From NCBI GenBank assembly GCA_025059205.1, contig JANXDS010000006.1:1-40464 (forward strand): 40,464 bases of DNA, given 5' to 3'. A model generated the notes under the pieces. That model did no database searches. It saw only the letters and a program-made list of their open reading frames with translations, and was not told the DNA's origin. The position numbers and the translations under genes were made by a program. This document shows, one piece after another, positions 32,427 through 40,464 of the stretch. Each line of letters starts with the position of its first letter. Position 1 is the stretch's first letter. Source of the stretch: Aigarchaeota archaeon (GTDB lineage: Archaea > Thermoproteota > Nitrososphaeria_A > Caldarchaeales > Wolframiiraptoraceae).

Positions 32427-33671
32427 ATGATGGACAAATCGTTACCAAAACAACCTGAGGTTAACATAGGAACACTAGGTCACGTTGACAATGGCAAGAC
32501 GACGATCGTACAGAGCATTACTGGTGTATGGACTGCAAGACATTCTGAAGAACTTAAGCGCGGCATCACTATAAGAATAGGGTATGCGGATGCTCCGATT
32601 TATAGATGCCCCTCTTGTGAGGAGCCTTACAACTACACGACGAAGGAGGTTTGTCCTAAATGTGGTTCAAAAACCGAGTTCGAGAGAGCAATATCGTTCT
32701 TAGACTGTCCAGGTCATCACTCACTAATGGTTACGATGCTTTCAAGTGCGCCCCTTTTCGATGGAGCGCTGTTTGTGGTCGATGCAAGGTTCAAATTTCC
32801 TCAGCTTCAAGATAGCGAGCATTTCCATGCAGTGAAGATATTGGGCATTAACAAATTAATATTTTCTCAAAACAAGATAGATCTGGTAACCAAAGATAGA
32901 GCATTACAGAATTATGAAGAAATTAGGGATTTTATTAAAGGCTCAAACGTAGCTAATGCGCCTATAATACCCGTATCTGGTCAGCATAATCTAGGTATAG
33001 ACGTCCTGCTCTACGCAATCCAGAAGTATATTCCTACACCTAAAAGGAACTTGGACTTGCCCTTCATGATGCCGATATTAAGATCGTTTGACGTGAACCG
33101 TCCGGGAACACGTGCGGATGAGCTTAGGGGAGGGGTCATAGGTGGTTCGATAACCCAGGGAAAAGTACGGGTAGGTGACGAGATAGAGATAGCGCCGGGC
33201 ATACCAAAAAGTCAGGATAAACCTCAAGGAAGTTACGAGCCATTGTACACCAGGGTTGTGAATATACGTGCTGGTGGTAGGAATGTTGAAGAAGCTTTAA
33301 GCGGCGGTCTCACGGGTATCGAAACTGAGCTCGACCCTTCATTAACAAAATCGGATGGATTGACTGGAAACATTGCGGGTAAACCAGGAACTTTACCGCC
33401 AACGATGTATGAGCTTCACTTGGAGTATGAGCTCTTTAGCAGAGTTGTCGGCCTCGAGGGCAACGTCGAGGTTAAAGCGTTGTCGGAAAAAGAACAGCTC
33501 GTCATAAATGCTTATTCCTCAGTAGTAAAAGGTGTTGTAACGAAAAAGACGAGCACGATGATAGAATTCGCACTTACAAGGCCGGTATGCATTAACGTTG
33601 GTGACCGAGTGACAATAAGTAGAAAAATAGGTGCTGGTTGGAGATTAATAGGTTATGGTATCGTGAGATAG
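32427..33671 (+). CDS. eif2g: Translation initiation factor aIF2 gamma subunit
   Basis: The GTPase subunit that brings initiator tRNA to the small ribosomal subunit. GHVDNGKTT (G1), RGITIRIGYAD (switch I), DCPGHHSLMVTML (G3) and NKID (G4) are present. A zinc knuckle (CPSC and CPKC) is inserted after switch I as usual. Domains II and III follow, to 414 residues. After G3 the segment FKFPQLQDSEHFHA differs from the common PCPQPQTREHL, so this copy is divergent there but remains clearly aIF2gamma. It precedes PIN, rpoE1 and spt4. Confidence 0.95.
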   Translation: MMDKSLPKQPEVNIGTLGHVDNGKTTIVQSITGVWTARHSEELKRGITIRIGYADAPIYRCPSCEEPYNYTTKEVCPKCGSKTEFERAISFLDCPGHHSLMVTMLSSAPLFDGALFVVDARFKFPQLQDSEHFHAVKILGINKLIFSQNKIDLVTKDRALQNYEEIRDFIKGSNVANAPIIPVSGQHNLGIDVLLYAIQKYIPTPKRNLDLPFMMPILRSFDVNRPGTRADELRGGVIGGSITQGKVRVGDEIEIAPGIPKSQDKPQGSYEPLYTRVVNIRAGGRNVEEALSGGLTGIETELDPSLTKSDGLTGNIAGKPGTLPPTMYELHLEYELFSRVVGLEGNVEVKALSEKEQLVINAYSSVVKGVVTKKTSTMIEFALTRPVCINVGDRVTISRKIGAGWRLIGYGIVR

Positions 33672-33685
33672 TTCGCACCTTGAGA

Positions 33686-34066
33686 ATGCTTGTTGATACA
33701 AGTTTCTTAATGAGGATCGTAGAATTAGGCGCGGATTTACTCGCAAAAGTTGAAGAAAAATTAAACACAAAAATCGTCCCCGTTGTGATATCTAGTGTGA
33801 TTAAAGAGCTCAAGTCCCTTGCAAAGGGTAGGGGCATAAAAGCAAAAAGAGCTGGTCTAGCCCTCATCCTTTGCGAGACACTTGAGCAACTAGATGTAAG
33901 CGTAAATGAGGATGTAGACTTAGCCCTCCTTAAGACAGCTAAAACATTAGGATTGCCTGTATTGACGTCAGATAGCGGACTAAGGAAAACTCTGAGAGAT
34001 GCCGGCGTATGCGTAATCTACGTTAATAAAAAAGGAGAAATAAGGACAGAAGGCTTCATACCCTGA
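33686..34066 (+). CDS. PIN-domain protein, Fcf1/Utp24-like
   Basis: A small PIN-domain protein of the type found next to aIF2gamma across archaea, related to Fcf1/Utp24 endonucleases that process rRNA. The N-terminal LVDTSFLM carries the first active-site aspartate; VIKELKSL gives the conserved glutamate, and DVDLALL and TSDSGLR give later acidic residues. I place the start at ATG 33686 (127 codons), 14 bases after the aIF2gamma stop; TTG 33680 is an alternative. An open frame extends further upstream into the aIF2gamma gene but is not needed. Confidence 0.88.
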   Translation: MLVDTSFLMRIVELGADLLAKVEEKLNTKIVPVVISSVIKELKSLAKGRGIKAKRAGLALILCETLEQLDVSVNEDVDLALLKTAKTLGLPVLTSDSGLRKTLRDAGVCVIYVNKKGEIRTEGFIP

Positions 34067-34144
34067 AAAGTATATATTAGGCCAAGTAGAGGATGGCGTA
34101 TAAGTTAGTTTAATCAGCGATAACAGGGTGTCCAAGGGTTGTTC

Positions 34145-34720
34145 ATGTTATTTGAGATTGAAGAGGCAATAGGCATCCCTCCAAAAGAATTTCACAAACC
34201 ATTGAAAGAAGTTGCCATGCAACAGTTGAAGAACGTATATGAAGGTATGATTGACGAGGAACTCGGATACATCATAGCGATAGTTGACGTTGATGTTGAG
34301 CCAGTTGGGTACCTTCTACCTCGAGATGGTTCGACGTATCACAAGTACAGGCTAAAACTCCTTACATACCTACCGAAGATCCAAGAGGTTGTAGAAGGAG
34401 AAATAGTTGAGCTTACGGATTTTGGAGCTTTCGTGAGGATAGGGCCTGTAGACGCATTACTACACATATCTCAAATAATGGATGATTATCTAGATTATGA
34501 TGAAAAGCACTCCATATTGACTGGAAAGAAAACTGGAAAAAAGTTAGTCGTGGGTGATAGTGTCAGAGCTAGAATAGTTGCAGTATCTTTGACGAGTGGT
34601 GCCTCAGGTAAGATTGGTATAACAACTAGACAACCGTTCTTAGGTAAGATTGAATGGATAAAGGAAGAAACTAAAAAATTAAAGGGGTCTGAGAGCAAAG
34701 TTGAAACGAGCGTCGGTTAG
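34145..34720 (+). CDS. rpoE1: RNA polymerase subunit Rpo7/RpoE1
   Basis: The Rpb7 homologue that pairs with RpoF as the stalk of archaeal RNA polymerase. The N-terminal tip domain MLFEIEEAIGIPPKEF is followed by the S1-like OB domain with VVEGEIVELTDFGAFVRIGPVDALLHISQI and VVGDSVRARIVAVS. ATG at 34145 matches the family start; TTG at 34139 is an alternative. TATA-like elements lie at 34069-34074 and about 34098-34104. It overlaps spt4 by 20 bases. Confidence 0.94.
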   Translation: MLFEIEEAIGIPPKEFHKPLKEVAMQQLKNVYEGMIDEELGYIIAIVDVDVEPVGYLLPRDGSTYHKYRLKLLTYLPKIQEVVEGEIVELTDFGAFVRIGPVDALLHISQIMDDYLDYDEKHSILTGKKTGKKLVVGDSVRARIVAVSLTSGASGKIGITTRQPFLGKIEWIKEETKKLKGSESKVETSVG

Positions 34721-34901
34721 AGAGAAGGTATGCAGAAACTGTAAGAGAATAGTGTCGGGCGACACATGCGACGTTTGCGGATCTACAAATCTTGCCTCGA
34801 CTTATCAGGGCCTTTTAATCCTTATAAAACCGGAACTTTCAGAGATAGCCACACTCCTAAATATCAAGAAAGAAGGTTACTATGCGGTCAAAGTTAAATA
34901 A
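34701..34901 (+). CDS. spt4: Transcription elongation factor Spt4 (RpoE2)
   Basis: A 66-residue zinc-finger protein that binds Spt5 to keep RNA polymerase processive. Two cysteine pairs, CRNCKRI and CDVCGS, form the zinc site, and the C-terminal half (LLILIKPELSEIATLL) is the Spt5-binding sheet. The start is TTG at 34701 within the end of rpoE1. The usual archaeal gene order is preserved here, except that the expected S24e and DUF359 genes do not follow. Confidence 0.93.
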   Translation: MKRASVREKVCRNCKRIVSGDTCDVCGSTNLASTYQGLLILIKPELSEIATLLNIKKEGYYAVKVK

Positions 34902-34979
34902 AATACGAAACCTTCAGGATAAACGTTAATGTTATAATCTCTACATCTCGATGATGTTTAGTTTAAGGAGCATCCAGAA

Positions 34980-35855
34980 ATGCTTGCACTACGACGAACC
35001 TCGTTGAGAGAATTCTTAAAGTTAAGGTTCCCGCAAGCTGACCCGAGAGCTCTTCCAAAAAAAGCGAAAATCATAGGACACGTAGCGCTTGTAAGGTTTC
35101 AAGATGAAGGAATAGACTTGAAGGAGTTGGGCAAGGCCATTACTGAATTCTACCCGACGGTGAAGACGGTTTTAAGGTTGCAAGGTATCACCGGCAAGTT
35201 AAGACGACCGGTTGTAGAACTTATATACGGTGACCCAAATACCGAAACTGTATACAAAGAATATGGGTACAAGTTTATGCTAGACGTATCAAAGTTGATG
35301 TTGTGTTTGGGGAATAGTTATGAACGCCTTAGGACTGCGAGATCTGTTAGTCCCGGTGAGGTGGTAATTGATATGTTCGCTGGCATAGGTCAGTTTTCAA
35401 TACCATGCGCCGTGATTTCAAAGCCCTCTAGAGTTTACGCCATAGAGATTAATGAAGAGGCTTACAGGTATCTCAAAATAAACATAGCGCTTAACGACGT
35501 CGAGCATATAGTAAAACCTAAGCTTGGTGACTGTAAAGAATTAACACCAACGCTCGGCCGTGTAGCAGATAGGATTATAATGGGTTACTTCGGAGGGACG
35601 ATAGAGGCCTTGCCAGCCGCTTTGAGTGCCGTTAAAACTGAGGGTAGCGTGATTCACTTTCATGAGCTTGTGAAAAGAGGGACCGGAAAGGATGAGCTAT
35701 GGAAGGAGATAAGCGATTTGTGCCTTCGTATGGGTTATGCAACTACGTTAATAGGCTCAAGGGTTGTAAAGTCTTATTCTGCAACGAGGGAACACGTGGT
35801 TATAGATTTCAAAGTAAAGCCAATTGATGATTCGTCGACAGGAATATCGCAATAA
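34980..35855 (+). CDS. Tyw2/Trm5-family tRNA-37 modifying enzyme
   Basis: A SAM-dependent Rossmann enzyme of the class that modifies guanosine 37 in tRNA-Phe. The cofactor motif is DMFAGIGQFSIP (131-142), and AIEINEEAY is the second motif. Tyw2-type features are NSYERLRTARSV before the SAM motif, then MGYFGGTIEALPAALS and VIHFHEL instead of the NLP motif of Trm5, so an aminocarboxypropyl transferase in wyosine synthesis is the better call. The N-terminal 85 residues match the accessory domain of these enzymes. Trm5 cannot be excluded. AAGGAG lies about 12 bases before the ATG. Confidence 0.8.
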   Translation: MLALRRTSLREFLKLRFPQADPRALPKKAKIIGHVALVRFQDEGIDLKELGKAITEFYPTVKTVLRLQGITGKLRRPVVELIYGDPNTETVYKEYGYKFMLDVSKLMLCLGNSYERLRTARSVSPGEVVIDMFAGIGQFSIPCAVISKPSRVYAIEINEEAYRYLKINIALNDVEHIVKPKLGDCKELTPTLGRVADRIIMGYFGGTIEALPAALSAVKTEGSVIHFHELVKRGTGKDELWKEISDLCLRMGYATTLIGSRVVKSYSATREHVVIDFKVKPIDDSSTGISQ

Positions 35856-35895
35856 CGCGTAAAAACTTTAATTGAGAATTGATGTTCGTTTGTAT

Positions 35896-36483
35896 ATGGA
35901 ACTGGCAATCGACGAGCTCGTGAAGTCCATCATTGCGCTTTTTATCATAGTTGACCCTATTGGAAACGTGCCCATATTCATAGGTTTAACAAGTAGTATG
36001 AATCGGGAAGAAAGACGCAAAACGTTCAAGACGGCCATAATCATTTCCTTCATTCTACTCAATGTCTTTGCGTTGGCTGGTCGTAGTATCCTTTCAATCT
36101 TCAATATTTCCCTCCACAGCTTCAAGATAGCTGGGGGCCTTTTACTCCTCATAATATCCATCAAAATACTCATACATGGTACGTGGGAGGAAAAGTACTT
36201 GTCCAAGGGAAGTATAGGCGTTGTACCTATTGCATTTCCTCTGCTGGTCGGACCCGGTGCCATAACCCTAACGATAGTTAACATCCAGACAGCTGGTGTA
36301 CTCGTAACCGTAATATCAGTTATAATCGTATTGCTCATAACTTGGCTGATACTTAGATCTATAGAGCCTATAAACAACTTCCTAGGTGAGACGGGCTCCG
36401 TTGTTATTGCAAGGTTAATGGCGGTCTTTATAGCGGCGATAGCTATCGAGTTCATCGCGAGCGGTATTAGATTTATGATTTAA
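35896..36483 (+). CDS. MarC-family integral membrane protein
   Basis: MarC/UPF0056 proteins are six-helix membrane proteins of unknown transport role. The conserved ALFIIVDPIGNVPIFIGLT at the first helices and FPLLVGPGAITLTI in the middle identify the family. I set the start at ATG 35896, since it makes the N-terminus fit the family and AACTTTAAT lies about 29 bases upstream; TTGs at 35872 and 35890 are alternatives. The neighbours are a tRNA enzyme and a radical SAM gene; no functional link is obvious. Confidence 0.88.
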   Translation: MELAIDELVKSIIALFIIVDPIGNVPIFIGLTSSMNREERRKTFKTAIIISFILLNVFALAGRSILSIFNISLHSFKIAGGLLLLIISIKILIHGTWEEKYLSKGSIGVVPIAFPLLVGPGAITLTIVNIQTAGVLVTVISVIIVLLITWLILRSIEPINNFLGETGSVVIARLMAVFIAAIAIEFIASGIRFMI

Positions 36484-36528
36484 AGCGTTGTGCCTATATC
36501 TTGATTAATAACCTAAAAGTAGAATTAT

Positions 36529-37650
36529 TTGAGCGCATCCGTGAGGCGCCTATTCACAACACCCGTATGGCAGAATCATGAGGTTAGGGAGAGGCTTAAG
36601 TGGTACTACAGCGTCATGAGCGATTTAAAGCCCGCAAAATTTCTTATCGCGAAAAGGATAGCCTGTGAAATAAATATAGAGTCCAGTCCAGACGAAAGAC
36701 TTTGGGAAGAACACGAGAGACTAAGTAGAATCTTCAACGAAGTCTTGAAAGATATAAAGGACGATAGGATGTCGTTTGATGAGCTAAAACTGGCAACTGT
36801 GAGCTACGTTGACCTGAAAGCTGAGATCGCTAAGAGGATATTAAAAAACTGCCATTTTTGCGAGTGGGGGTGCAAAGTAAACAGATATGAGGCTAAAAAG
36901 CTCGGCGTTTGTAAGGTTGATAGCAAATCCAGGATATCCACTTGGTTTCATCATTTTGGGGAAGAACCGCCCTTAGTAGGATACGGCGGCTCAGGAACTA
37001 TATTTTTCACGGGTTGTACCTTTAAGTGCGTCTTTTGCCAAAACTGGGATATATCGCAAGACCCCCTTAACGGTGTAGAGGTTGATGGAAGAAGGCTGGC
37101 TCTTATTATGAAAGATCTTAGAGCTACTGGCGCATTAAACATAAACTTCGTCGGCGGCGAACCTACACCGAACCTTCACACAATACTTGAGGGTATGAAG
37201 CATCTTGAGATGAACGTACCGATGCTCTGGAACAGCAACATGTACATGTCCTTAGAAAGCATGAGACTCTTAGTTGACGTCATAGATATATGGTTACCAG
37301 ATTTCAAATATGGGAATGATAATTGTGCAATTAGGTTCTCGAAAGTTCCGCGCTACTTCGAAGTTATATCAAGAAATCATAAAATAGCGCACGATTCTGG
37401 TGATATGATAATTAGACACCTTGTATTGCCGAACCATCTGGAATGTTGTACTAAACCCGTTCTAAGATGGATATCCGAGAACTGTCCTAGAGCTCTAGTA
37501 AACATAATGGAGCAATATAGGCCCGAGTACATAGTTGCTGAGAGGCCTAAAGATTATCTAGACATAGCGCGTAGACCAACACTTCGAGAGATGGAAGACG
37601 CCTATACGTTTGCCGAATCTTTGGGCATCGTATATAAACCTGTTTCTTAA
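36529..37650 (+). CDS. Radical SAM protein, PflA-like, with extra cysteine cluster
   Basis: A radical SAM enzyme of the group sometimes called pyruvate formate-lyase activating-like. The 4Fe-4S site is C163, C167 and C170 in GCTFKCVFCQNW. Before it, C108, C111, C115 and C128 (CHFCEWGC and GVC) form a second cluster or zinc site. Residues 1-100 are an extra helical domain. After the SAM barrel, VGGEPTPN and LPDFKYGN are typical. Target unknown; no glycyl radical enzyme is nearby. The start TTG lies about 26 bases after GATTAATA, a possible TATA box. It faces the second radical SAM gene, with four bases between the stops. Confidence 0.85.
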   Translation: MSASVRRLFTTPVWQNHEVRERLKWYYSVMSDLKPAKFLIAKRIACEINIESSPDERLWEEHERLSRIFNEVLKDIKDDRMSFDELKLATVSYVDLKAEIAKRILKNCHFCEWGCKVNRYEAKKLGVCKVDSKSRISTWFHHFGEEPPLVGYGGSGTIFFTGCTFKCVFCQNWDISQDPLNGVEVDGRRLALIMKDLRATGALNINFVGGEPTPNLHTILEGMKHLEMNVPMLWNSNMYMSLESMRLLVDVIDIWLPDFKYGNDNCAIRFSKVPRYFEVISRNHKIAHDSGDMIIRHLVLPNHLECCTKPVLRWISENCPRALVNIMEQYRPEYIVAERPKDYLDIARRPTLREMEDAYTFAESLGIVYKPVS

Positions 37651-37654
37651 ATTG

Positions 37655-38770
37655 TTAAGGCGGCGCGATGCTGAGGAGATGCATATTTCCTACGTTAACG
37701 TTTTTCAGATACTTCTTTGCTGCATATAGGCACTTTTTTACCTGAGAAACGGGTGTTATGGTCAGGTCACGCATCATGTAATCCGGATGAAAAATTAGTA
37801 AACTGTAGGGTATGTTTTCGTCGTGTTCTGCTATGAACTTAGCAATATTTTCTACCTCTTTCTCATCAACGTAGCCTGAAACCAAGAGTGTAGTGGCCGT
37901 AAGAACAGGCAAATCTTTCCTTTCTCTATAAAACTCATTAAATAACATACTGAAATTTCTGTACGCCCTGTCGTTTTTAACACCGCTTAGCGCTAAGCTG
38001 AGTATAGGATCAAAGGTCTTTAGATCAAACTTTATGTTCCCACCGCTGACGAACGCTAACTCGCCACATCTCTTAACTAGATGTTCGTTACCACAACCAT
38101 TCCACTCGAAGCATATTCTCATGATCCTTCTATCTTTTATCGATTCTAAAACTTTCCGCGATGCGTTTATGGCGAACGGTAGGTGCGGTTCTGGAGAGCC
38201 TCCAAAGAAACACCAGCACGTTATTCTATCGTTCTTAAGAGTGACGTTGAGTAGTTCTTCTGTAGTAACTTGCGGCGAAGAGCTTATTTCCTTATGACTC
38301 CAGTTCTGACAAAATAAACAATTGAAGTTGCACCCGTAGAAGAATATCGCCAGGTTATAGTATCCATACTCAGGCCCGTTCTTACATGCATATTTTGGAT
38401 AGCCGGAACCTGTACCGGCGGGACAGAACCAGGCAGCACAACAGTTCGTTATGTGGGGATCGAGATAATAATGGAGCGGCGCTTTTTCAGTTGTAGAAAG
38501 TGATACGAGCCTCCCTTTGATATTATACCTAAGGCCGCAGAAACCGACGTCACCATCCTTTAGCACGCATCCATTGGCACATATCGCACACCTTAATCCC
38601 GCACCCTTAGGCGGTTCAGGGGGTAAATTGTACGGCGCTCTTGTATTGGCATGTCTTTGTATTATGATCGGGATTACTTCATCTGGCTTTGTCCTTATGC
38701 AATTAAGGCAAAGTCCAACACTGGCCGACGTGGTGTTTGATATGTTACCGCAAAGCAAGCATTTTGCCAT
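37655..38770 (-). CDS. Radical SAM protein with N-terminal zinc ribbon
   Basis: A 371-residue radical SAM enzyme related to the previous one. Its domains are: zinc ribbon C4, C7, C21, C24; a CAICANGC-GFC cluster (C61, C64, C68, C78); a CC-x(4)-C segment (C110, C111, C116); and the radical SAM motif CNFNCLFCQNW (C147, C151, C154). FFGGSPEPH and NIKFDLKTFDP follow. Such proteins often occur with MEMO and AMMECR1 genes; MEMO is in this window but 16 kb away, so that link is loose. The target is not known. Tail-to-tail with the other radical SAM gene. Confidence 0.85.
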   Translation of the reverse strand: MAKCLLCGNISNTTSASVGLCLNCIRTKPDEVIPIIIQRHANTRAPYNLPPEPPKGAGLRCAICANGCVLKDGDVGFCGLRYNIKGRLVSLSTTEKAPLHYYLDPHITNCCAAWFCPAGTGSGYPKYACKNGPEYGYYNLAIFFYGCNFNCLFCQNWSHKEISSSPQVTTEELLNVTLKNDRITCWCFFGGSPEPHLPFAINASRKVLESIKDRRIMRICFEWNGCGNEHLVKRCGELAFVSGGNIKFDLKTFDPILSLALSGVKNDRAYRNFSMLFNEFYRERKDLPVLTATTLLVSGYVDEKEVENIAKFIAEHDENIPYSLLIFHPDYMMRDLTITPVSQVKKCLYAAKKYLKNVNVGNMHLLSIAPP

Positions 38771-38877
38771 TTTTCAAATTTTAAATGGATATCGTAACCT
38801 TTAACTTTTTATCAATAACCGCTATAACTCCATCTAATCCTTTGTCATTGCGAAAAAAAGGTTAGGAAATTGTTAGA

Positions 38878-40437
38878 TCAGTCTACCGGCTCTTTGGCCG
38901 CCTCTTTCCCTGCGGTTCTACCAAAAACTATGCAGTCAGGTAATGCAAGACTACCCAGACGTGTTCCTCCATGAATGCCGCCGGTTACCTCTCCAGCAGC
39001 GTAAAGCTTCGGTATGGGCACACCGTTGTCATCCAGAACCTGGGCCTTGATGTTAATTCTTAGGCCGCCCATGGTGTGGTGTACAGCAGGCCACTGTGGG
39101 ACAGCATAGAATGGCGGCTTCTCAATCTTTGCTAATAACCTGGGCTTCCCAAAGTCTTCATCTTTTCCTTTCTCCACAAACCCGTTATACCTCTTAACGG
39201 TCTCGGCCAGACCTTTTGGATCTATGCCTGCTTTCTCGGCCAACTCTTCGATCGTGTTACCTTTTATAATTCTACCTCTCTTTAGACCGTCTTCTATTAC
39301 CTCCTTAGTTGTAAACTTAGGCCAAATTGCATCGTCAAATACAGTCCACGTAGGCTTTTCTTTTAAGACGAATAACTGAATGTTTGCACAAACGTCCCTA
39401 GGTGCTAATTCGTTGACGAATCTTTTTCCATCCTTCCAGACGTAGATAGCGTAGGCCGGAGCAGTAAATGGGATCAGTGCTGGCTTGTCAAGTACGCCTG
39501 TCTCCGGCTCTGCAAACGGATATAGTTGGATCTCGTCTATATGGATTAGCATAGCGCCTATGTCTTTTGCAACCAACAATATTTCTCCGGTTGCTCCAGG
39601 ATGGTTTGTAGATTTCACCGTTTCATCAAGTACAGGCCACTGCGCTTTTCTAAGATTGATGTCTTGACCGAAACCTCCACTTGCCAGTATTAAAGCCCGT
39701 CTAGACCTTATGTAAATCTTCTTTCCACCAGTCTCAACCTCAACCCCGAGTACTTTTCCGGCCTTTAACTCCTCTCTTATTATTCTAGTTACTTTATGTT
39801 CTGTCCTTATAGGAATACCTCTTTTCCTTACAGACTCTAACAACTTCTCGACTATATCTCTACCGGAAAGATTCTTCGTTTGGTATGTCCTTCTTACGCT
39901 ATGCCCTCCAGCCTGTATCCTTAACTCTGGCGGAAATTCAACACCAAGAGCCACCAACCAGTTGAAAGCATCGCGGGATTCACTCGCGACCTTTCTAGCC
40001 AGATCAACGTAGTTCAGATAACGTCCGGCTACTAGCATGTCCCTGACATAAATATCTACACTATCGCCCTCCTCAGGGCTGAGCGCTCCGAATTGTCCTC
40101 CGTTTATTATCGAGTTACCTCCCACGTATGGCATCTTTTCTAGAATGACTATGTCCTTCACGCCCGCATCGTATGCTTCTATGGCTGCTGAGAGGCCGGC
40201 AAATCCCGTACCGACTATGACTATCTCATGTGCTTCATCCCACTTTGCAGGTAACCAAGGCTTTGCTTCCTCGACCTTCGTCTCAGTCTTGGTAGTGGTA
40301 ACGGTCTTCACGACTTCCTTCGTTACCTCCCTTGGAAATGCTTGGCTTCCAGCGATACCTCCTACGATCAAACCAATGATACCAGCAGCGATCGTTCCTA
40401 CAACAGCCCTTCTGGATACATTTTTCTCAGAACTCAT
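38878..40437 (-). CDS. Tat-exported FAD-dependent reductase of the fumarate/urocanate reductase family
   Basis: An FAD flavoprotein like the flavin domain of fumarate reductases, flavocytochrome c and urocanate reductase. It starts with a Tat signal: NVSRRAVVG with R9 and R10, then a hydrophobic AAGIIGLIVGGIAG. A threonine/lysine-rich spacer (37-58) leads to the FAD site VIVGTGFAGLSAAIEA (74 onward) and GGNSIINGGQ. The C-terminal HHTMGGLRI and AAGEVTGGIHGGTRLGSLALPDC parts are family signatures. There is no CxxCH haem motif, so the electron donor is unknown. It is the only obvious Tat substrate here, and tatC is in the same window. The substrate cannot be read with confidence. Confidence 0.88.
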   Translation of the reverse strand: MSSEKNVSRRAVVGTIAAGIIGLIVGGIAGSQAFPREVTKEVVKTVTTTKTETKVEEAKPWLPAKWDEAHEIVIVGTGFAGLSAAIEAYDAGVKDIVILEKMPYVGGNSIINGGQFGALSPEEGDSVDIYVRDMLVAGRYLNYVDLARKVASESRDAFNWLVALGVEFPPELRIQAGGHSVRRTYQTKNLSGRDIVEKLLESVRKRGIPIRTEHKVTRIIREELKAGKVLGVEVETGGKKIYIRSRRALILASGGFGQDINLRKAQWPVLDETVKSTNHPGATGEILLVAKDIGAMLIHIDEIQLYPFAEPETGVLDKPALIPFTAPAYAIYVWKDGKRFVNELAPRDVCANIQLFVLKEKPTWTVFDDAIWPKFTTKEVIEDGLKRGRIIKGNTIEELAEKAGIDPKGLAETVKRYNGFVEKGKDEDFGKPRLLAKIEKPPFYAVPQWPAVHHTMGGLRINIKAQVLDDNGVPIPKLYAAGEVTGGIHGGTRLGSLALPDCIVFGRTAGKEAAKEPVD

Positions 40438-40464
40438 AGATTCTCGGAATAATAGTTGGTTTGA

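Noticed and set aside
1-40464. Search for tRNA, rRNA, CRISPR, insertion sequences, integrase or phage genes
   Set aside because: No T-loop/cloverleaf pattern, repeat-spacer array, transposase motif or flanking direct repeats were seen by eye; a covariance-model scan would be decisive.

Overview
The window looks like chromosomal core sequence from an archaeon, most likely of the TACK group and perhaps near Thaumarchaeota/Aigarchaeota; that placement is an inference from gene content, not a phylogeny. The archaeal assignment rests on the run rpoD-L18e-L13-S9-rpoN-enolase-S2, the run L7Ae-S28e-L24e-Ndk, the run aIF2gamma-PIN-rpoE1-spt4, a RIO2 kinase, archaeal GluRS and ArgRS, isopentenyl phosphate kinase, and many TATA boxes centred about 25-27 bases before a start codon, which implies leaderless mRNAs. 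I found no tRNA, rRNA, CRISPR array, transposase or phage gene.

Layout: 1-4389 (minus) holds IleRS, RIO2 and a membrane protein cut by the window edge. 4556-6142 is sfsA facing tatC. 6243-9989 is a class V aminotransferase divergent from trpB2-serA, which together look like an O-phosphoserine/tryptophan module. 10029-14216 holds a CoaD-type adenylyltransferase, a small cluster of split NuoJ plus NuoK, a CPBP membrane protease and a DRG-like GTPase. 14217-14703 is the one long gap; it has a possible 43-codon gene and alternative hairpins upstream of argS. 14704-20656 is argS, then RNA polymerase and ribosomal genes with enolase. 20711-29166 holds MEMO, an unknown 125-residue protein and most of an isoprenoid pathway: mevalonate kinase, class II HMG-CoA reductase, HMG-CoA synthase, thiolase, DUF35 protein, isopentenyl phosphate kinase and type 2 IPP isomerase. 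29181-30905 is GluRS (minus). 31032-34901 is a translation/transcription block. 34980-38770 holds a Tyw2/Trm5-type enzyme, MarC and two tail-to-tail radical SAM enzymes. 38878-40437 is a Tat-exported flavoprotein.

The genes work together at several points. Thiolase, HMG-CoA synthase and DUF35 protein are adjacent, as expected for the known archaeal channelling complex; HMGR and mevalonate kinase continue the route, and IPK and Idi2 complete it, but the middle steps are not here. SerA and the aminotransferase could make O-phosphoserine, the substrate reported for TrpB2 enzymes. TatC is encoded together with one clear Tat substrate. The most unusual items are a zinc ribbon fused to TatC that appears to start at CTG, a bacterial-type HMGR with a palindrome next to its TATA box, a split nuoJ with a NuoK lacking one membrane glutamate, and the structured region before argS.
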